The translations under genes and the position numbers were made by a program. Below, one piece after another: positions 7,166 through 15,490 of a stretch of DNA of 64,000 nucleotides (within the stretch, counting starts at the first letter, position 1; each line of letters begins with the position of its first letter). The notes below the pieces were generated by a model, which saw nothing but the letters and a program-made list of their open reading frames with translations, ran no database searches and was not told the origin of the DNA. Where the stretch lies: assembly GCF_022288725.1 (NCBI RefSeq), contig NZ_JAKNTA010000009.1, positions 59,316-123,315 of the forward strand. The letters run 5' to 3'. The DNA comes from Kitasatospora sp. A2-31 (GTDB taxonomy: Bacteria; Actinomycetota; Actinomycetes; Streptomycetales; Streptomycetaceae).

Positions 7166-7384
7166 AACGACAAGGGCTCTAAGCAGCACATACAGAGCAG
7201 AGCTGTACTAGTACAGCTCGCGCGGGAGTCGCGACGGCGCACCCGCCCCCTCCACCCGGGAGGGAGCGTTCAGGATCAATTCGGTACGAAAAGGAGTGAA
7301 CCTCCGACGCTTCCTGAGCGTGGTTCAGATGGATCCCGATCGTCCGCCGAGGCCGATCGCCGACGTCCAGGAGTTGCCATCGCC

Positions 7385-8227
7385 ATGTCCGTCCACGACA
7401 CCAGCCACCGCCACGGGACAGCCCAGCACGGGGAAGCAGGCCAGGAAGAGGCGCGTCGAACAGACGCCCGACAGGAGAAGCCCTTCCGGGGCGGGCTCCT
7501 GAAGGGCGCGCTCGCGCTGCTGCTGGTCGCGGCCGTGGCGACCGGCCTGCTGTGGTGGCACCCGTGGAGCGGGAAGAAGGCCGCCGCGCCGAAGCCGTTG
7601 CAGTTCACCACCGCCACCGGCGGGTCCGCCCAGTTCGGCACCGGAGCGCACCTCTACCGCTACAAGGTGCGGGTGGAGGACGGGCTCTCCGAGCGGCCCG
7701 AGCAGTTCGCCGCCGAGGTGGACGCCGTCCTCGGGAACGTCAAGCTCGGCTGGGCCGCGGGCGGTGAGGTGTCCTTCCAGCGAGTGGCCGCCGACCCGGT
7801 GGACTTCACCGTCTACCTGGCCACCCCGAAGTCCACCGACCGGATATGCGGCCAGTACGGCCTGGACACCGGGGGCTGGGTGAACTGCGGCGCCGGCCAC
7901 CAGGTGGTCATCAACGTCAAGCGCTGGACCGAGCTCTCCGAGTTCTACGTCGGCCGCCCCGAGCTCTACCACGCCCTCGCCGTCAACCACGAGGTCGGCC
8001 ACATCCTCGGCAACGGGCACGTCGACTGCCCGGGCCAGGGTGCGCCGGCACCGGTGATGCAGCAGCAGATCAAGGGCCTGAACGGCTGCGTGCCCAACGG
8101 GTGGCCCTACTCCGAGACCGGCGCGCTGCTCACCGGGCCGCCCACCCCGGACGCGATCCCCGGCCAGAGCGCCACACCCGGCCAGAGCGCCACACCCGGC
8201 CGGACCGCAGGGGCGTCCGTGCCGTAG
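7385..8227 (+). CDS. DUF3152 membrane-anchored metallopeptidase-like protein
   Basis: A 280-residue protein with a cytoplasmic N-terminus, one membrane segment at about residues 36-55 (LLKGALALLLVAAVATGLLWW), then an extracellular DUF3152 domain. It carries a metzincin-like zinc motif N-H-E-V-G-H-I-L-G-N-G-H (HExxHxxGxxH), conserved Cys residues (ICGQYGL, WVNCGAGH, DCPGQG, NGCVPNG) and a short ATPGQS repeat near the C-terminus. The motif indicates zinc-dependent hydrolysis outside the cell, but activity of DUF3152 proteins is not established as far as I know. ATG 7385 gives the full topology. Confidence 0.85.
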   Translation: MSVHDTSHRHGTAQHGEAGQEEARRTDARQEKPFRGGLLKGALALLLVAAVATGLLWWHPWSGKKAAAPKPLQFTTATGGSAQFGTGAHLYRYKVRVEDGLSERPEQFAAEVDAVLGNVKLGWAAGGEVSFQRVAADPVDFTVYLATPKSTDRICGQYGLDTGGWVNCGAGHQVVINVKRWTELSEFYVGRPELYHALAVNHEVGHILGNGHVDCPGQGAPAPVMQQQIKGLNGCVPNGWPYSETGALLTGPPTPDAIPGQSATPGQSATPGRTAGASVP

Positions 8228-8305
8228 GCGCGCCGGACCGCCCCGGGCCGCCGGCCGCCACCGCGCGAGCAGCTGCGGCGCGAATCCGCGCTGGTAGGGT
8301 CTGAG

Positions 8306-8332
8306 CCAGTCCGGACCGGTCCAGTACGGACC
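8306..8332 (+). promoter_or_regulatory. 15-bp direct repeats upstream of the GntR-TetR gene
   Basis: CCAGTCCGGACC (8306-8317) and CCAGTACGGACC (8321-8332) differ at one base and are spaced by GGT; together they also make the dyad GGTCC-N5-GGACC at 8318-8332. A TAGGGT -10-like box lies at 8295-8300. It is probably the autoregulatory operator of the downstream regulator. Confidence 0.6.
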
Positions 8333-8379
8333 AGTGCAGAGCGACCGGCGACAGAGCGATCCTCCGAGGAGTCGGCACC

Positions 8380-9378
8380 ATGGCACCGGAGACGGAGCCG
8401 CCCTTCCAGCGCATCGCCGCCGAGCTCCGCCGGCGCATCGCCACCGGGGAGCTGGCGCCCGGCGAGCGGGTGCCCTCCACCCGGCGGATCGCCCAGGACT
8501 GGGGTGTCGCGCTGGCCACCGCCACCAAGGCCCTCACCGTGCTGCGCCTGGAGGGCCTGGTGGAGGCCCTGCCGCGGGTCGGCACGGTGGTGGCGGCACC
8601 CGCCGGGCCGCGGGCCGGCACGCCGGCGGCGCCCGGCGCCCCCACGGACACCGCCCCCGGGCAGCGGCACCGCTCCCCCGCCGCGCCCGAGGGCGAGTTG
8701 AACCGCGAGCGGATCCTCCGGGCCGCGCTGGAGCTGGCCGACGCCGAGGGACTGGCCGCGCTGTCGATGCGGGCCGTGGCCGCCCGGCTCGGCGTCTCCG
8801 CGATGTCCCCGTACCGGTACGTCACCAGCAAGGACGAGCTCGTCCTGCTGACCGCCGACCTGGCCTTCGGCGAGGCGGCCTACCCCGCCGAACCGCCCGC
8901 CGGCTGGCGGGCCCGGCTGGAGCTGGGGGCGCGCACCCTCTGGTCGCTGTTCCGCCGGCACCCCTGGCTGGCGCAGCTCAGCCCGGTCACCCGGCCGCTG
9001 GTGCTGCCGAACCTGATGGCGCACGCGGAGTGGGCGCTCGCCGCGCTGGAGGGGCACGGACTGGACGCCACCACCGTGCTGGACACCCATGTGCTGCTCT
9101 ACAGCTACATCGAGGGGATCGCCGTCAACCTGGAGCGCGAGGCCCAGGCTCAGGCCACCACCGGCCTCACCGAGCAGGAGTGGATGGACAGCCGGACCCC
9201 GGCCCTGGGCGCGCTCGTCGCCTCTGGCCGCTTCCCGGCCTACACCCGGCTGATGGCCGGCCTGCCGGACGGCTACGACCTGGACCTGGACGCGCTGTTC
9301 GAGTTCGGGCTGGCCAACCTGCTGGACGGCCTGACCGCCCGCATCGAGCGGGCCGGCGCCGGACCCGCCCCGGCCTGA
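8380..9378 (+). CDS. GntR-TetR fusion transcriptional regulator
   Basis: A 332-residue protein with two DNA-binding domains. Residues about 8-70 are a GntR winged helix (IAAELRRRIATGELAPGERVPSTRRIAQDWGVALATATKAL). After a proline/alanine linker, residues about 107-155 are a TetR helix-turn-helix (RILRAALELADAEGL, MRAVAARLGVSAMSPYRYVTSKDEL), followed by a TetR-type helical ligand-binding domain. Regulators of this composite type occur in streptomycetes; the ligand is unknown. ATG 8380 follows a CGAGGAG site. Repeats at 8306-8332 are the probable operator. No target gene is obvious; the flanking genes are DUF3152 and a convergent MBL hydrolase. Confidence 0.88.
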   Translation: MAPETEPPFQRIAAELRRRIATGELAPGERVPSTRRIAQDWGVALATATKALTVLRLEGLVEALPRVGTVVAAPAGPRAGTPAAPGAPTDTAPGQRHRSPAAPEGELNRERILRAALELADAEGLAALSMRAVAARLGVSAMSPYRYVTSKDELVLLTADLAFGEAAYPAEPPAGWRARLELGARTLWSLFRRHPWLAQLSPVTRPLVLPNLMAHAEWALAALEGHGLDATTVLDTHVLLYSYIEGIAVNLEREAQAQATTGLTEQEWMDSRTPALGALVASGRFPAYTRLMAGLPDGYDLDLDALFEFGLANLLDGLTARIERAGAGPAPA

Positions 9379-9472
9379 CCGGCCCCCCGACCTGCCCGGG
9401 GGCCCGCCGGGCCCGGGGCCCGCTACCCGGCCTCCCGCCCCCGGAAGGTGCGGCGGGGGGTGGGCACGCCGG

Positions 9473-10225
9473 TCAGAGACCGACCTGCTCGCCAGGCTTG
9501 AGCAGGCGGAGGCGGTCCGCGAGCCCTGCCCGCTCGAAGGCCGGCGCGAGAGTGTCGGGGCCCTGCGTGAAGTGGCCCCAGTGCTCGAAGTGCAGCGGGA
9601 CGACGTGGCGCGCGCCGAGGATCCCGGCCGCCTTCGCCGCGTCCTCGCTCGGCAGAGTGAGGTAGGCATCGGGGACCAGCGGCGTCTGGGCCCCGCCGGC
9701 GAACAGGACGGCGATGTCGATCCGGTCGAAGCGGTCCGCGATCTGCTGGACGACTCCGAGTGAGGCGTTGTCCCCGCTGACGTACACGGTCGGCCGGCCG
9801 TCGCCCTGGATCACGAAGCCGCTGACCTCGCCGACGAGGTGCTCGCTGCCATCGGGCCCGTGCTGTGCCGGCACGCCGGTGATGCGCACGTCGCCGAGGT
9901 CGTAGGAGTCCCAGTTGGCCAGCGCCTGGACGGGGCCGCCGAGGCGCTCCCGGGCGGATGCCGTGGACAGAACGAGGCGACTGTCGAGGGCGTACGCACG
10001 TCCCGCCGCGTCCAGGTTGTCAGGGTGCTGGTCGTGGGAGAGCAGCACGACGTCCACGGCGCCGACCTCGGCGGCGGTGAGGGCCGGCCCGGCGGTCTTC
10101 ACCAGGGCTCGGGTGCCGATGGGGTAGTTGCCGGGGGCGTCGAAGGTGGGGTCGGTGAGAATCCGGGTCGCGCCGAACTCGATGAGGGCGGTGGGACCAC
10201 CGAGGTAGCGAATGCTGATCGTCAT
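9473..10225 (-). CDS. MBL-fold metallo-hydrolase (UlaG-like)
   Basis: A 250-residue metallo-beta-lactamase fold protein. It begins ISIRYLGGPTALIEFGATRILTDPTFD, the typical UlaG-like beta-strand with TDP metal ligand, continues with LLSHDQHPDNLD, and later ITGVPAQHGPDG, YVSGDNAS and HVVPLHFEHWGHF, supplying the remaining His/Asp ligands. Family members hydrolyse lactones, phosphodiesters or related bonds with two metals. The substrate is unknown. ATG 10225 starts directly before the fold; a longer frame upstream lacks homologous sequence. It is in the same direction as the NmrA-like gene, 162 bp further upstream. Confidence 0.87.
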   Translation of the reverse strand: MTISIRYLGGPTALIEFGATRILTDPTFDAPGNYPIGTRALVKTAGPALTAAEVGAVDVVLLSHDQHPDNLDAAGRAYALDSRLVLSTASARERLGGPVQALANWDSYDLGDVRITGVPAQHGPDGSEHLVGEVSGFVIQGDGRPTVYVSGDNASLGVVQQIADRFDRIDIAVLFAGGAQTPLVPDAYLTLPSEDAAKAAGILGARHVVPLHFEHWGHFTQGPDTLAPAFERAGLADRLRLLKPGEQVGL

Positions 10226-10387
10226 ACACACCGTCAACTCCCGACTCAGGAAGCGTATTCCGTACGGCTCCACCACCCGGCAACGACGTGTACCCCGCCC
10301 GGACGGCGGGCCTGCGGGCCGCCCTCCTTCGCCGCGGCCCGATCGGACGGACGTGGTCGCCGCCGTCGGCGCCGTCCCGCCGTCACG

Positions 10388-11152
10388 TCAGCCGACCCGC
10401 TCGGCCAGGAACTCCTCCCAGGTGCGCCGACCGGTCTGCGCGCCGATCAGGGTCAGGTTGTCGCCGGCCCGGTAGGCGCGGCCGACCCTGCCCGGGACGC
10501 GGACCGGCAGCATCGGCCGGCGCCGGCCGCTCGCCCGGAGGTAGCCGCGGACCATCTCGGCCATCGGGTACACGGTCGGCCCGGCGAGGTCGGGTACCAG
10601 GCCGGCCGGTTCGTCCAGGGCCAGCTCGACCAGCCGGGCCGCCACCTCGCGCGAGTCGACCGGCTGCCAGCGGATCCCGCCGGGCGCCGGGACCACCGGC
10701 ATCCTCGCCATCCCGGTGGCCACCTTGAGCGCCAGGTCGTGGAACTGGGCCGCGCGCAGCGTGGTGTAGGGCAGACCGGAGTCGGCGACGGCCTGCTCCG
10801 CGCCCAGCTTGGAGCGGAAGTAGCCGAGCGGGAGCCTGTCCGCCCCGATCACCGAGATGTGGACCAGGTGCTCCACGCCGGACCGCCGAGCGGCGCGCAC
10901 CAGGTTGCGGGTGGCCACGTCGTCGCCCTTGGCGCCGCCCGCGAGGTGCAGCACCGTCCCGACCCCGGCCACCGCCGCGTCGATCCCCTCGTCCCCCAGC
11001 AGGTCGCCCCTCACGTAGGTCACGCCGTCGGCGGACGGGCGTGCGGAACGGGTGAGCACCCGGACGTCGCGGCCGGCCGCGCGCAGCAGCGGGAGGACGT
11101 GGCCGCCGAGGGTGCCGGTGCCGCCGGTCACGAGGAGCAGGGAGTTCGCCAT
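10388..11152 (-). CDS. NmrA/atypical SDR NAD(P)-binding protein
   Basis: A 254-residue atypical short-chain dehydrogenase: Rossmann motif VTGGTGTLGGHVLPLL at residues 8-23, then VRGDLL, VLHLAGG, HISVIGADRL and YFRSKLGAEQAV. Such proteins bind NAD(P)H and act as epimerase/dehydratase-like enzymes or redox sensors. ATG 11152 follows GGAGAC. The gene is divergent from an ECF41/SigJ-type sigma factor; ECF41 sigma genes are known to neighbour carboxymuconolactone decarboxylase, oxidoreductase or epimerase genes that they control. The candidate promoter at 11241-11267 fits this link. Confidence 0.9.
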   Translation of the reverse strand: MANSLLLVTGGTGTLGGHVLPLLRAAGRDVRVLTRSARPSADGVTYVRGDLLGDEGIDAAVAGVGTVLHLAGGAKGDDVATRNLVRAARRSGVEHLVHISVIGADRLPLGYFRSKLGAEQAVADSGLPYTTLRAAQFHDLALKVATGMARMPVVPAPGGIRWQPVDSREVAARLVELALDEPAGLVPDLAGPTVYPMAEMVRGYLRASGRRRPMLPVRVPGRVGRAYRAGDNLTLIGAQTGRRTWEEFLAERVG

Positions 11153-11240
11153 GGTCGTCTCCGATTCGTCCGGCCGGGAGCGGATCTCCGGCCTCGACCG
11201 TTGGGTGTCGTGGTCCTGCAGTACGTGGTTCTGCAGCGAT

Positions 11241-11267
11241 GACCCGGGGCGACGGAGGAATGTGACA
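11241..11267 (-). promoter_or_regulatory. Candidate ECF41-type promoter for the NmrA-like gene
   Basis: On the minus strand TGTCACA (11267-11261) is followed after 16 bases by GGTC (11244-11241). The published ECF41 consensus as I recall it is TGTCACA about 16 bases before CGTC, so only one base of the -10 differs. It would give a leader of about 80 nt before ATG 11152. The -35 box lies next to the divergent sigma-factor start codon. Confidence 0.6.
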
Positions 11268-11269
11268 CG

Positions 11270-12181
11270 GTGATCGAAGATTCTTTGCCGGCCGGCGGAG
11301 CGGCCGAGGTACGGACCGGGCTCTTCGAGGAGCACCGGTCGCATCTGCGCGCCGTGGCGTACCGGATGCTGGGCTCGCTCAGCGAGGCCGAGGACGCGGT
11401 CCAGGAGACCTGGCTGCGCTACGACCGGACCGACACCTCCGAGGTGGAGAACCTCGGCGGGTGGCTCACCACGGTGGTCGGGCGGGTCTGCCTGAACCTG
11501 CTGCGCTCCCGTGCGCAGCGGCGCGAGGAATCGCTGGAGTCGCGGATGCCGGACCCGGTGCTCGGACGGGAGGGCGTGGTGGACCCGGAGCAGGAGGTGC
11601 TGCTCGCGGACTCGGTCGGGCTGGCGCTGATGGTGGTGCTGGAGTCGCTGTCGCCGGCCGAGCGGGTGGCGTTCGTGCTGCACGACATGTTCCAGGTGCC
11701 GTTCGAGGAGATCGCCCCGCTCATCGAGAAGACCTCGGCCGCCACCCGGCAGCTGGCCAGCCGGGCCCGCCGCAAGGTCCAGGGGCAGGCGCCGGCGCCC
11801 GACCGGGACCTCGCCCGGCAGCGGGCGGCGGTGGACGCGTTCTTCGCCGCCACCCGGACCGGGGACCTGGAGGCGCTGCTCTCGGTGCTCGATCCCGAGG
11901 TCGTGCTGCGCGCCGACGGCGACGTCGGCCGGATCCGGCGGACCGTGGTGCTCTCCGGCGCCGAGACGGTGGCGAGCCAGGCGGTCCTGTACCGCTCGCT
12001 GGCCCCGTACGTCCGCCCGGCGCTGATCAACGGCGCGGCCGGCGTCGTGGTGATCGGCGCCAACGGGAAGCTGGTGTCGATCATGGCGTTCACCGTGGTC
12101 GACGGCACGATCGCGGCCATCGACGTGCTGACCGACCCCGAGCAGCTGCGCACGCTCGACGTGACGCCGTTCGAGGACTGA
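11270..12181 (+). CDS. ECF sigma factor, SigJ/ECF41-like with SnoaL-like C-terminal domain
   Basis: A 303-residue extracytoplasmic-function sigma factor. Sigma region 2 spans about residues 18-85 (HLRAVAYRMLGSLSEAEDAVQETWLR), region 4 about 125-180 (LSPAERVAFVLHDMFQVPFEEIAPLIEKTSAATRQLASRARR), and a C-terminal SnoaL/NTF2-like domain about 188-295. This fused domain replaces a separate anti-sigma factor in ECF41 proteins. GTG 11270 is the only fitting start; GGAGG lies at 11254-11258. It is divergent from an NmrA-like gene, its probable target. The C-terminal ADGDVGR is a variant of the DGGGK motif I recall for ECF41. Confidence 0.9.
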   Translation: MIEDSLPAGGAAEVRTGLFEEHRSHLRAVAYRMLGSLSEAEDAVQETWLRYDRTDTSEVENLGGWLTTVVGRVCLNLLRSRAQRREESLESRMPDPVLGREGVVDPEQEVLLADSVGLALMVVLESLSPAERVAFVLHDMFQVPFEEIAPLIEKTSAATRQLASRARRKVQGQAPAPDRDLARQRAAVDAFFAATRTGDLEALLSVLDPEVVLRADGDVGRIRRTVVLSGAETVASQAVLYRSLAPYVRPALINGAAGVVVIGANGKLVSIMAFTVVDGTIAAIDVLTDPEQLRTLDVTPFED

Positions 12182-12194
12182 GCCGGCGCACGCA

Positions 12195-12232
12195 CGACCG
12201 CCCCCGCACGGACTTCCGTGCGGGGGCGGTCG
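12195..12232. terminator. Bidirectional hairpin terminator
   Basis: An 18-bp perfect stem (CGACCGCCCCCGCACGGA and its complement) with a two-base spacer lies between the convergent sigma-factor and protease genes. Confidence 0.85.
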
Positions 12233-12256
12233 CGTCGGCGGTGGGCGGGGGCGGGA

Positions 12257-13786
12257 TCAGCCCTTCTTCGACAGGAAGTCGTACGCGCCCGCGGCCACGT
12301 CGTCCAGGTACGGGCCGGCCTGGAACTTCGGGTCCCCGGTGTGCTTGCCGACCGAGACGTTGCTGACCAGGGCGGGCTTGCCGTCCTTCACCGCCAGCCA
12401 GCCGCCGCCGCTGGAGCCGGCGGTCATGGTGCAGCCGATCGCCAGCATCGGCGGGCGGCTCGGGTCGAACGACATCCGGGTCGGCTTGCCGCTCTCGCAG
12501 TGGTTGAGCTCCATGCCGTCGTACGGCGGGGCCGCCGGGAAGCCGAACTCGGAGATGCTGAGCTGGTCGCGCGGGGCGTTGAACCAGACCGGCAGTGCAC
12601 CGCCGACCGTCTCCTCCAGCGACTTGCCGTTGTCCGCGGGCTTCACCCGGATGATCGCGAAGTCGTAGTGGGTGGCCGCGTCACCGGTCCTGCCGCCCTC
12701 GGCCTTCCACTGCGGGGAGGTGACGGCCTGCGTCCCGGGCCAGATGCCGTACGGCGCGTACTGGGACTCGTCGGCCTGCTTGCCGCCGCTCAGGGCGGCG
12801 TTGCTGTTGAAGGCCGGGATGAAGGTGATGTTGCTGTAGAACGAGCCGCCCTTGCCCTGGTGGACGCAGTGGCCGGCGGTCCACACCAGGTTGCTCTTGC
12901 CGGGGTGGGCCGGGTCGGCCACCACGGTCGCCGAGCACTGGTTGTGGTTGAGGCCGCCGGCGGCGTCCGCGCCGGCGCCCGGCGCGTCCGCGAACAGCTT
13001 CCCGTGCACGGCGAACTTGGTGTACGGGTGCTGGACCGGCTGCGCGTCGACGGTCTTCGGCAGCGGGTCGTTGCCGTTGTCGCCCGGCTGGGCGGGCTGC
13101 GCGGGGGCCTGGCCCGGCTGCGACGGCTGCGCGGCCGGCGGCTGCGCGGGGGCCTGGCCCGGCTGCGACGGCTGCGGGGCCGGCGGCTGCGCGGGGGCCT
13201 GGCCCGGCTGCGACGGCTGCGGGGCCGGCGGCTGGGCGGGCTGGGCCGGCGGCTGCGACTTGGGCGGCGCGGGGGCCTGGGAGGCCGGCTGCTGGGTGGT
13301 GGACGGCTTCGGCGCGGCCGGCGTGGTCGGCTGGCCGGCCGGCGGCTTGGCGCCCGGCGTGGTGGTGGCGGGCGCCGGGGCCGGCGGCTTGCCGGGCTGC
13401 GAGGGCTGCGAGGGCTGCGCCGGCGGCTGGCCCGGCTGCGAGGGCTGCGCGGGCGCGGCCGGCGGGGCGATCGGCTCGTCCGGCTTGGCCTGGAGCAGCT
13501 TCTCCAGCGTCCAGAAGCCCTTGGCGGCGGCCGGGAGGGCGTAGTCCTTCGCCCACTTCTCCCAGTCCTCGAACTTCCACTTCTTCAGGTCGTCGAGGTT
13601 GGCCGGCAGCCCGAGGTTGGGCGCTGCCGCAGCGGCGGCAGCGGTGTCGGCCGAGCCCTCGTTGTCCGGCCCGCAGGCCGCGGTACCGAGCAGGGTGAGG
13701 GCGAGGACCGAGGCGCCGAGGACGGTCCGGGCGGAGCGGGTGGCGCGCACGGCGGAACGACCCGTGTTTCTGGCTGACGATGACAT
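12257..13786 (-). CDS. Trypsin-like serine protease lipoprotein with Pro/Gln repeats
   Basis: A 509-residue exported protein. The basic N-terminus and hydrophobic helix end in a lipobox-like LLGTAAC-G, so it is probably lipid-anchored. Residues about 105-255 are a disordered Pro/Gln/Ala/Ser linker with three DNA-level repeats. The C-terminal half is a V8/trypsin-like protease: His in WTAGHCVH near residue 303, Asp in YDFAIIRV near 375, Ser in GSSGGGW near 458. The active-site motif is GSSGG, not the usual GDSGG; the Asp-to-Ser change occurs in glutamyl-endopeptidase-like relatives. ATG 13786 has an AGGGGGA site. The target protein is unknown. Confidence 0.85.
   Translation of the reverse strand: MSSSARNTGRSAVRATRSARTVLGASVLALTLLGTAACGPDNEGSADTAAAAAAAPNLGLPANLDDLKKWKFEDWEKWAKDYALPAAAKGFWTLEKLLQAKPDEPIAPPAAPAQPSQPGQPPAQPSQPSQPGKPPAPAPATTTPGAKPPAGQPTTPAAPKPSTTQQPASQAPAPPKSQPPAQPAQPPAPQPSQPGQAPAQPPAPQPSQPGQAPAQPPAAQPSQPGQAPAQPAQPGDNGNDPLPKTVDAQPVQHPYTKFAVHGKLFADAPGAGADAAGGLNHNQCSATVVADPAHPGKSNLVWTAGHCVHQGKGGSFYSNITFIPAFNSNAALSGGKQADESQYAPYGIWPGTQAVTSPQWKAEGGRTGDAATHYDFAIIRVKPADNGKSLEETVGGALPVWFNAPRDQLSISEFGFPAAPPYDGMELNHCESGKPTRMSFDPSRPPMLAIGCTMTAGSSGGGWLAVKDGKPALVSNVSVGKHTGDPKFQAGPYLDDVAAGAYDFLSKKG
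13097..13231 (-). repeat. Three tandem 45-bp repeats in the protease linker
   Basis: Three near-identical 45-bp units start at 13097, 13142 and 13187 and encode the 15-residue unit PPAPQPSQPGQAPAQ on the minus strand. Copy number may vary among strains. Confidence 0.92.
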
Positions 13787-13908
13787 GAACTTCTGATCCC
13801 CCTGTTGGAAAACTCGCGGCGCGGCCGTTCGAGGCGGCACCGCGGTGCGCGGGGGAGTATTCCACTGACCGTCAGCACGCCTGCCACCCGCCCCCGGGTG
13901 GCGCGGCG

Positions 13909-14427
13909 TCAGCGCCCGACCGCGCCGTCCAGCTGCTCGCGGATGATGTCGGCGTGGCCGGCGTGCCGGCCGGTCTCCTCGATCATGTGGACCAGCAGCC
14001 AACGCATCGACGGGGCCTCGGCGTCGGGGCGCAGCGAGCGGACCCCGGGGCTGTCGAGATCGCCGGCGGCCGCGGCGACGACCTCGTTGGCGCGGGCGAT
14101 CGCCGCGCGGTAGGCGGCGACCGAGGCCGCGACGGTCTCGTCGCCGGGCGACGGGGCGTCGTCGTCCCACAATTCGACGTCGTCGCCCCGGTAGGCCCAG
14201 AGGAACCAGTTGAGTTCGACCGCGGTGAGGTGGCGGACCAGCCAGAGCAGGCTGGTGCCGGAGGCGACGCCGGGGCGGCGGGCGTCCTCGTCGGAGAGGT
14301 CCGCGGTCTTGCCGATGACGGCCTCGCGCAGGTAGTCGAGGAAGGTCAGCAGGGTGGTCAGCTCGTCGGCGTTGAGGCCTGGCGGGCGGACGTCGGAGCG
14401 CTTGCGCGCGGCGGTGTTCCCGGTCAT
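13909..14427 (-). CDS. DinB-family (DUF664) protein
   Basis: A 172-residue four-helix DinB-fold protein. It has SLLWLVRHLTAVELNWFL and, near the end, MRWLLVHMIEETGRHAGHADIIRE, which supply the usual three-His metal site. Actinobacterial DUF664 proteins are mycothiol-dependent transferases or hydrolases in several cases; the exact reaction here is unknown. ATG 14427 is used because upstream ATG/GTG lack sequence similarity; its ribosome site is weak. It is in the same direction as the nucleosidase gene, 34 bp downstream. Confidence 0.88.
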   Translation of the reverse strand: MTGNTAARKRSDVRPPGLNADELTTLLTFLDYLREAVIGKTADLSDEDARRPGVASGTSLLWLVRHLTAVELNWFLWAYRGDDVELWDDDAPSPGDETVAASVAAYRAAIARANEVVAAAAGDLDSPGVRSLRPDAEAPSMRWLLVHMIEETGRHAGHADIIREQLDGAVGR

Positions 14428-14461
14428 ACCCGCCAGCCTAGTCACGACTCCTGACGAACCG

Positions 14462-15037
14462 TCACCACCCCTGGCCGTGCAGCCAGTCCGCGAGGTGGCG
14501 GGCGCAGTCGTCGACCGACTCGCGCCAGGTGTGCGCGGCGCCGTCGCCGGCCTCGTCGCTGACGTGCTTGACCAGCCGGACCGGCACCCCGGCCCGGTGG
14601 GCGACGGAGGCGACGGCGTAGCCCTCCATGTCGACCAGGTCGGCGTGCTCGGCCAGCCGCTCGCGGGCGGCGGCGGAGGAGACGAAGAGGTCGCCGGTGG
14701 CCAGGATCGGGCCCTCGCCCTTGCCCACGACCAGCGGGGCGCCGTAGACGCGGCCGGTGAGCTCCTGCAGGGCCGGGCTGTCCAGGTCGTGCTGGATCAC
14801 CTGGGTGACGGTGTGGGTGCCCTCCCAGCCGGGCCGCAGGGCGCCGGCGGTGCCCAGGTTGAGCACCTCGGAGGGGTGCTCCCCGCGGGCCAGCACGGTG
14901 GCCAGCGCGGCGGCCGCGTTGACCTTGCCGATACCGGTGAGCAGCACCGGGAGCTTGTCCCCGAGGTGGGCGGCCTCCTCCCGGACGGCGACGACGACGA
15001 GCGGGCGGTCGGCGGAGATCGTTCCCATCAGGCGCAT
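14462..15037 (-). CDS. MTA/SAH nucleosidase-like protein
   Basis: A 191-residue purine-nucleoside phosphorylase/nucleosidase-fold protein. It shows VAVREEAAHL, LLTGIGKVNAAAAL, NLGTAGAL, the substrate-binding DMEGYAV, and VKHVSDEAGDGA with the catalytic Asp. It would hydrolyse a 5'-substituted adenosine such as methylthioadenosine or S-adenosylhomocysteine, but could be a futalosine or other nucleoside hydrolase. ATG 15037 is used, with ATG 15028 as alternative. No neighbouring methionine-salvage genes are seen. Confidence 0.85.
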   Translation of the reverse strand: MRLMGTISADRPLVVVAVREEAAHLGDKLPVLLTGIGKVNAAAALATVLARGEHPSEVLNLGTAGALRPGWEGTHTVTQVIQHDLDSPALQELTGRVYGAPLVVGKGEGPILATGDLFVSSAAARERLAEHADLVDMEGYAVASVAHRAGVPVRLVKHVSDEAGDGAAHTWRESVDDCARHLADWLHGQGW

Positions 15038-15490
15038 ACCGCCATGGTACGGAGCGGGTGTCCGGTCGGCGGCGGCATCGCGGCAACACCGGCGACACGG
15101 GCACCACGGGCGGTGCGGCGGCGCGCGGCCGCGGACGGCGGCGCGCGGGGGCCCACCGCAGCACCGCCCGCCCCGGCCGCACACAAGCGGACCCCTCCCC
15201 TCCGACTGTGGGGGGAACCGCATAGGGTGCATCCGGCGTCGACCCGATCGCCGCCCGCCCCGCACCGGGGCGGCGGGCCCTGGAAGTGCTCGACCACGGT
15301 GCTCGACCACGCGCCCGGAACGGCTCCCGGCGGCGCCCGCGGGAACGCGGCCGCCCCCCGGTCCCGGACGGGCTCGAAGATGCTCAAGATCGGCGCAAGT
15401 CGGGTGTGGCCGCGGGGAGTGACGGCCATACTGCTGGCAACGGCCGGGCTCCGTCGCCACGGGGCGGGCCACAGGGGAGGGTGAGGCGGG
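15038..15490. other. Gene-free promoter region before the GlnX-PknG locus
   Basis: About 450 bp between divergent genes. It holds an exact 13-bp tandem duplication GTGCTCGACCACG at 15286-15311 and an imperfect GC-rich hairpin at about 15251-15278. This is where a promoter for the sensor-kinase locus should lie; no convincing -10/-35 pair was identified. Confidence 0.5.

Noticed and set aside
9473..10225. Suspected broken metal site (SHDQHPDN) in the MBL-fold protein
   Set aside because: I recall this variant as common in streptomycete members of the family, and the other ligands are present, so it is not treated as a defect.
12866..13250. Possible CRISPR-like array from the 45-bp repeats
   Set aside because: Repeats are contiguous without spacers and keep the reading frame of the protease linker.
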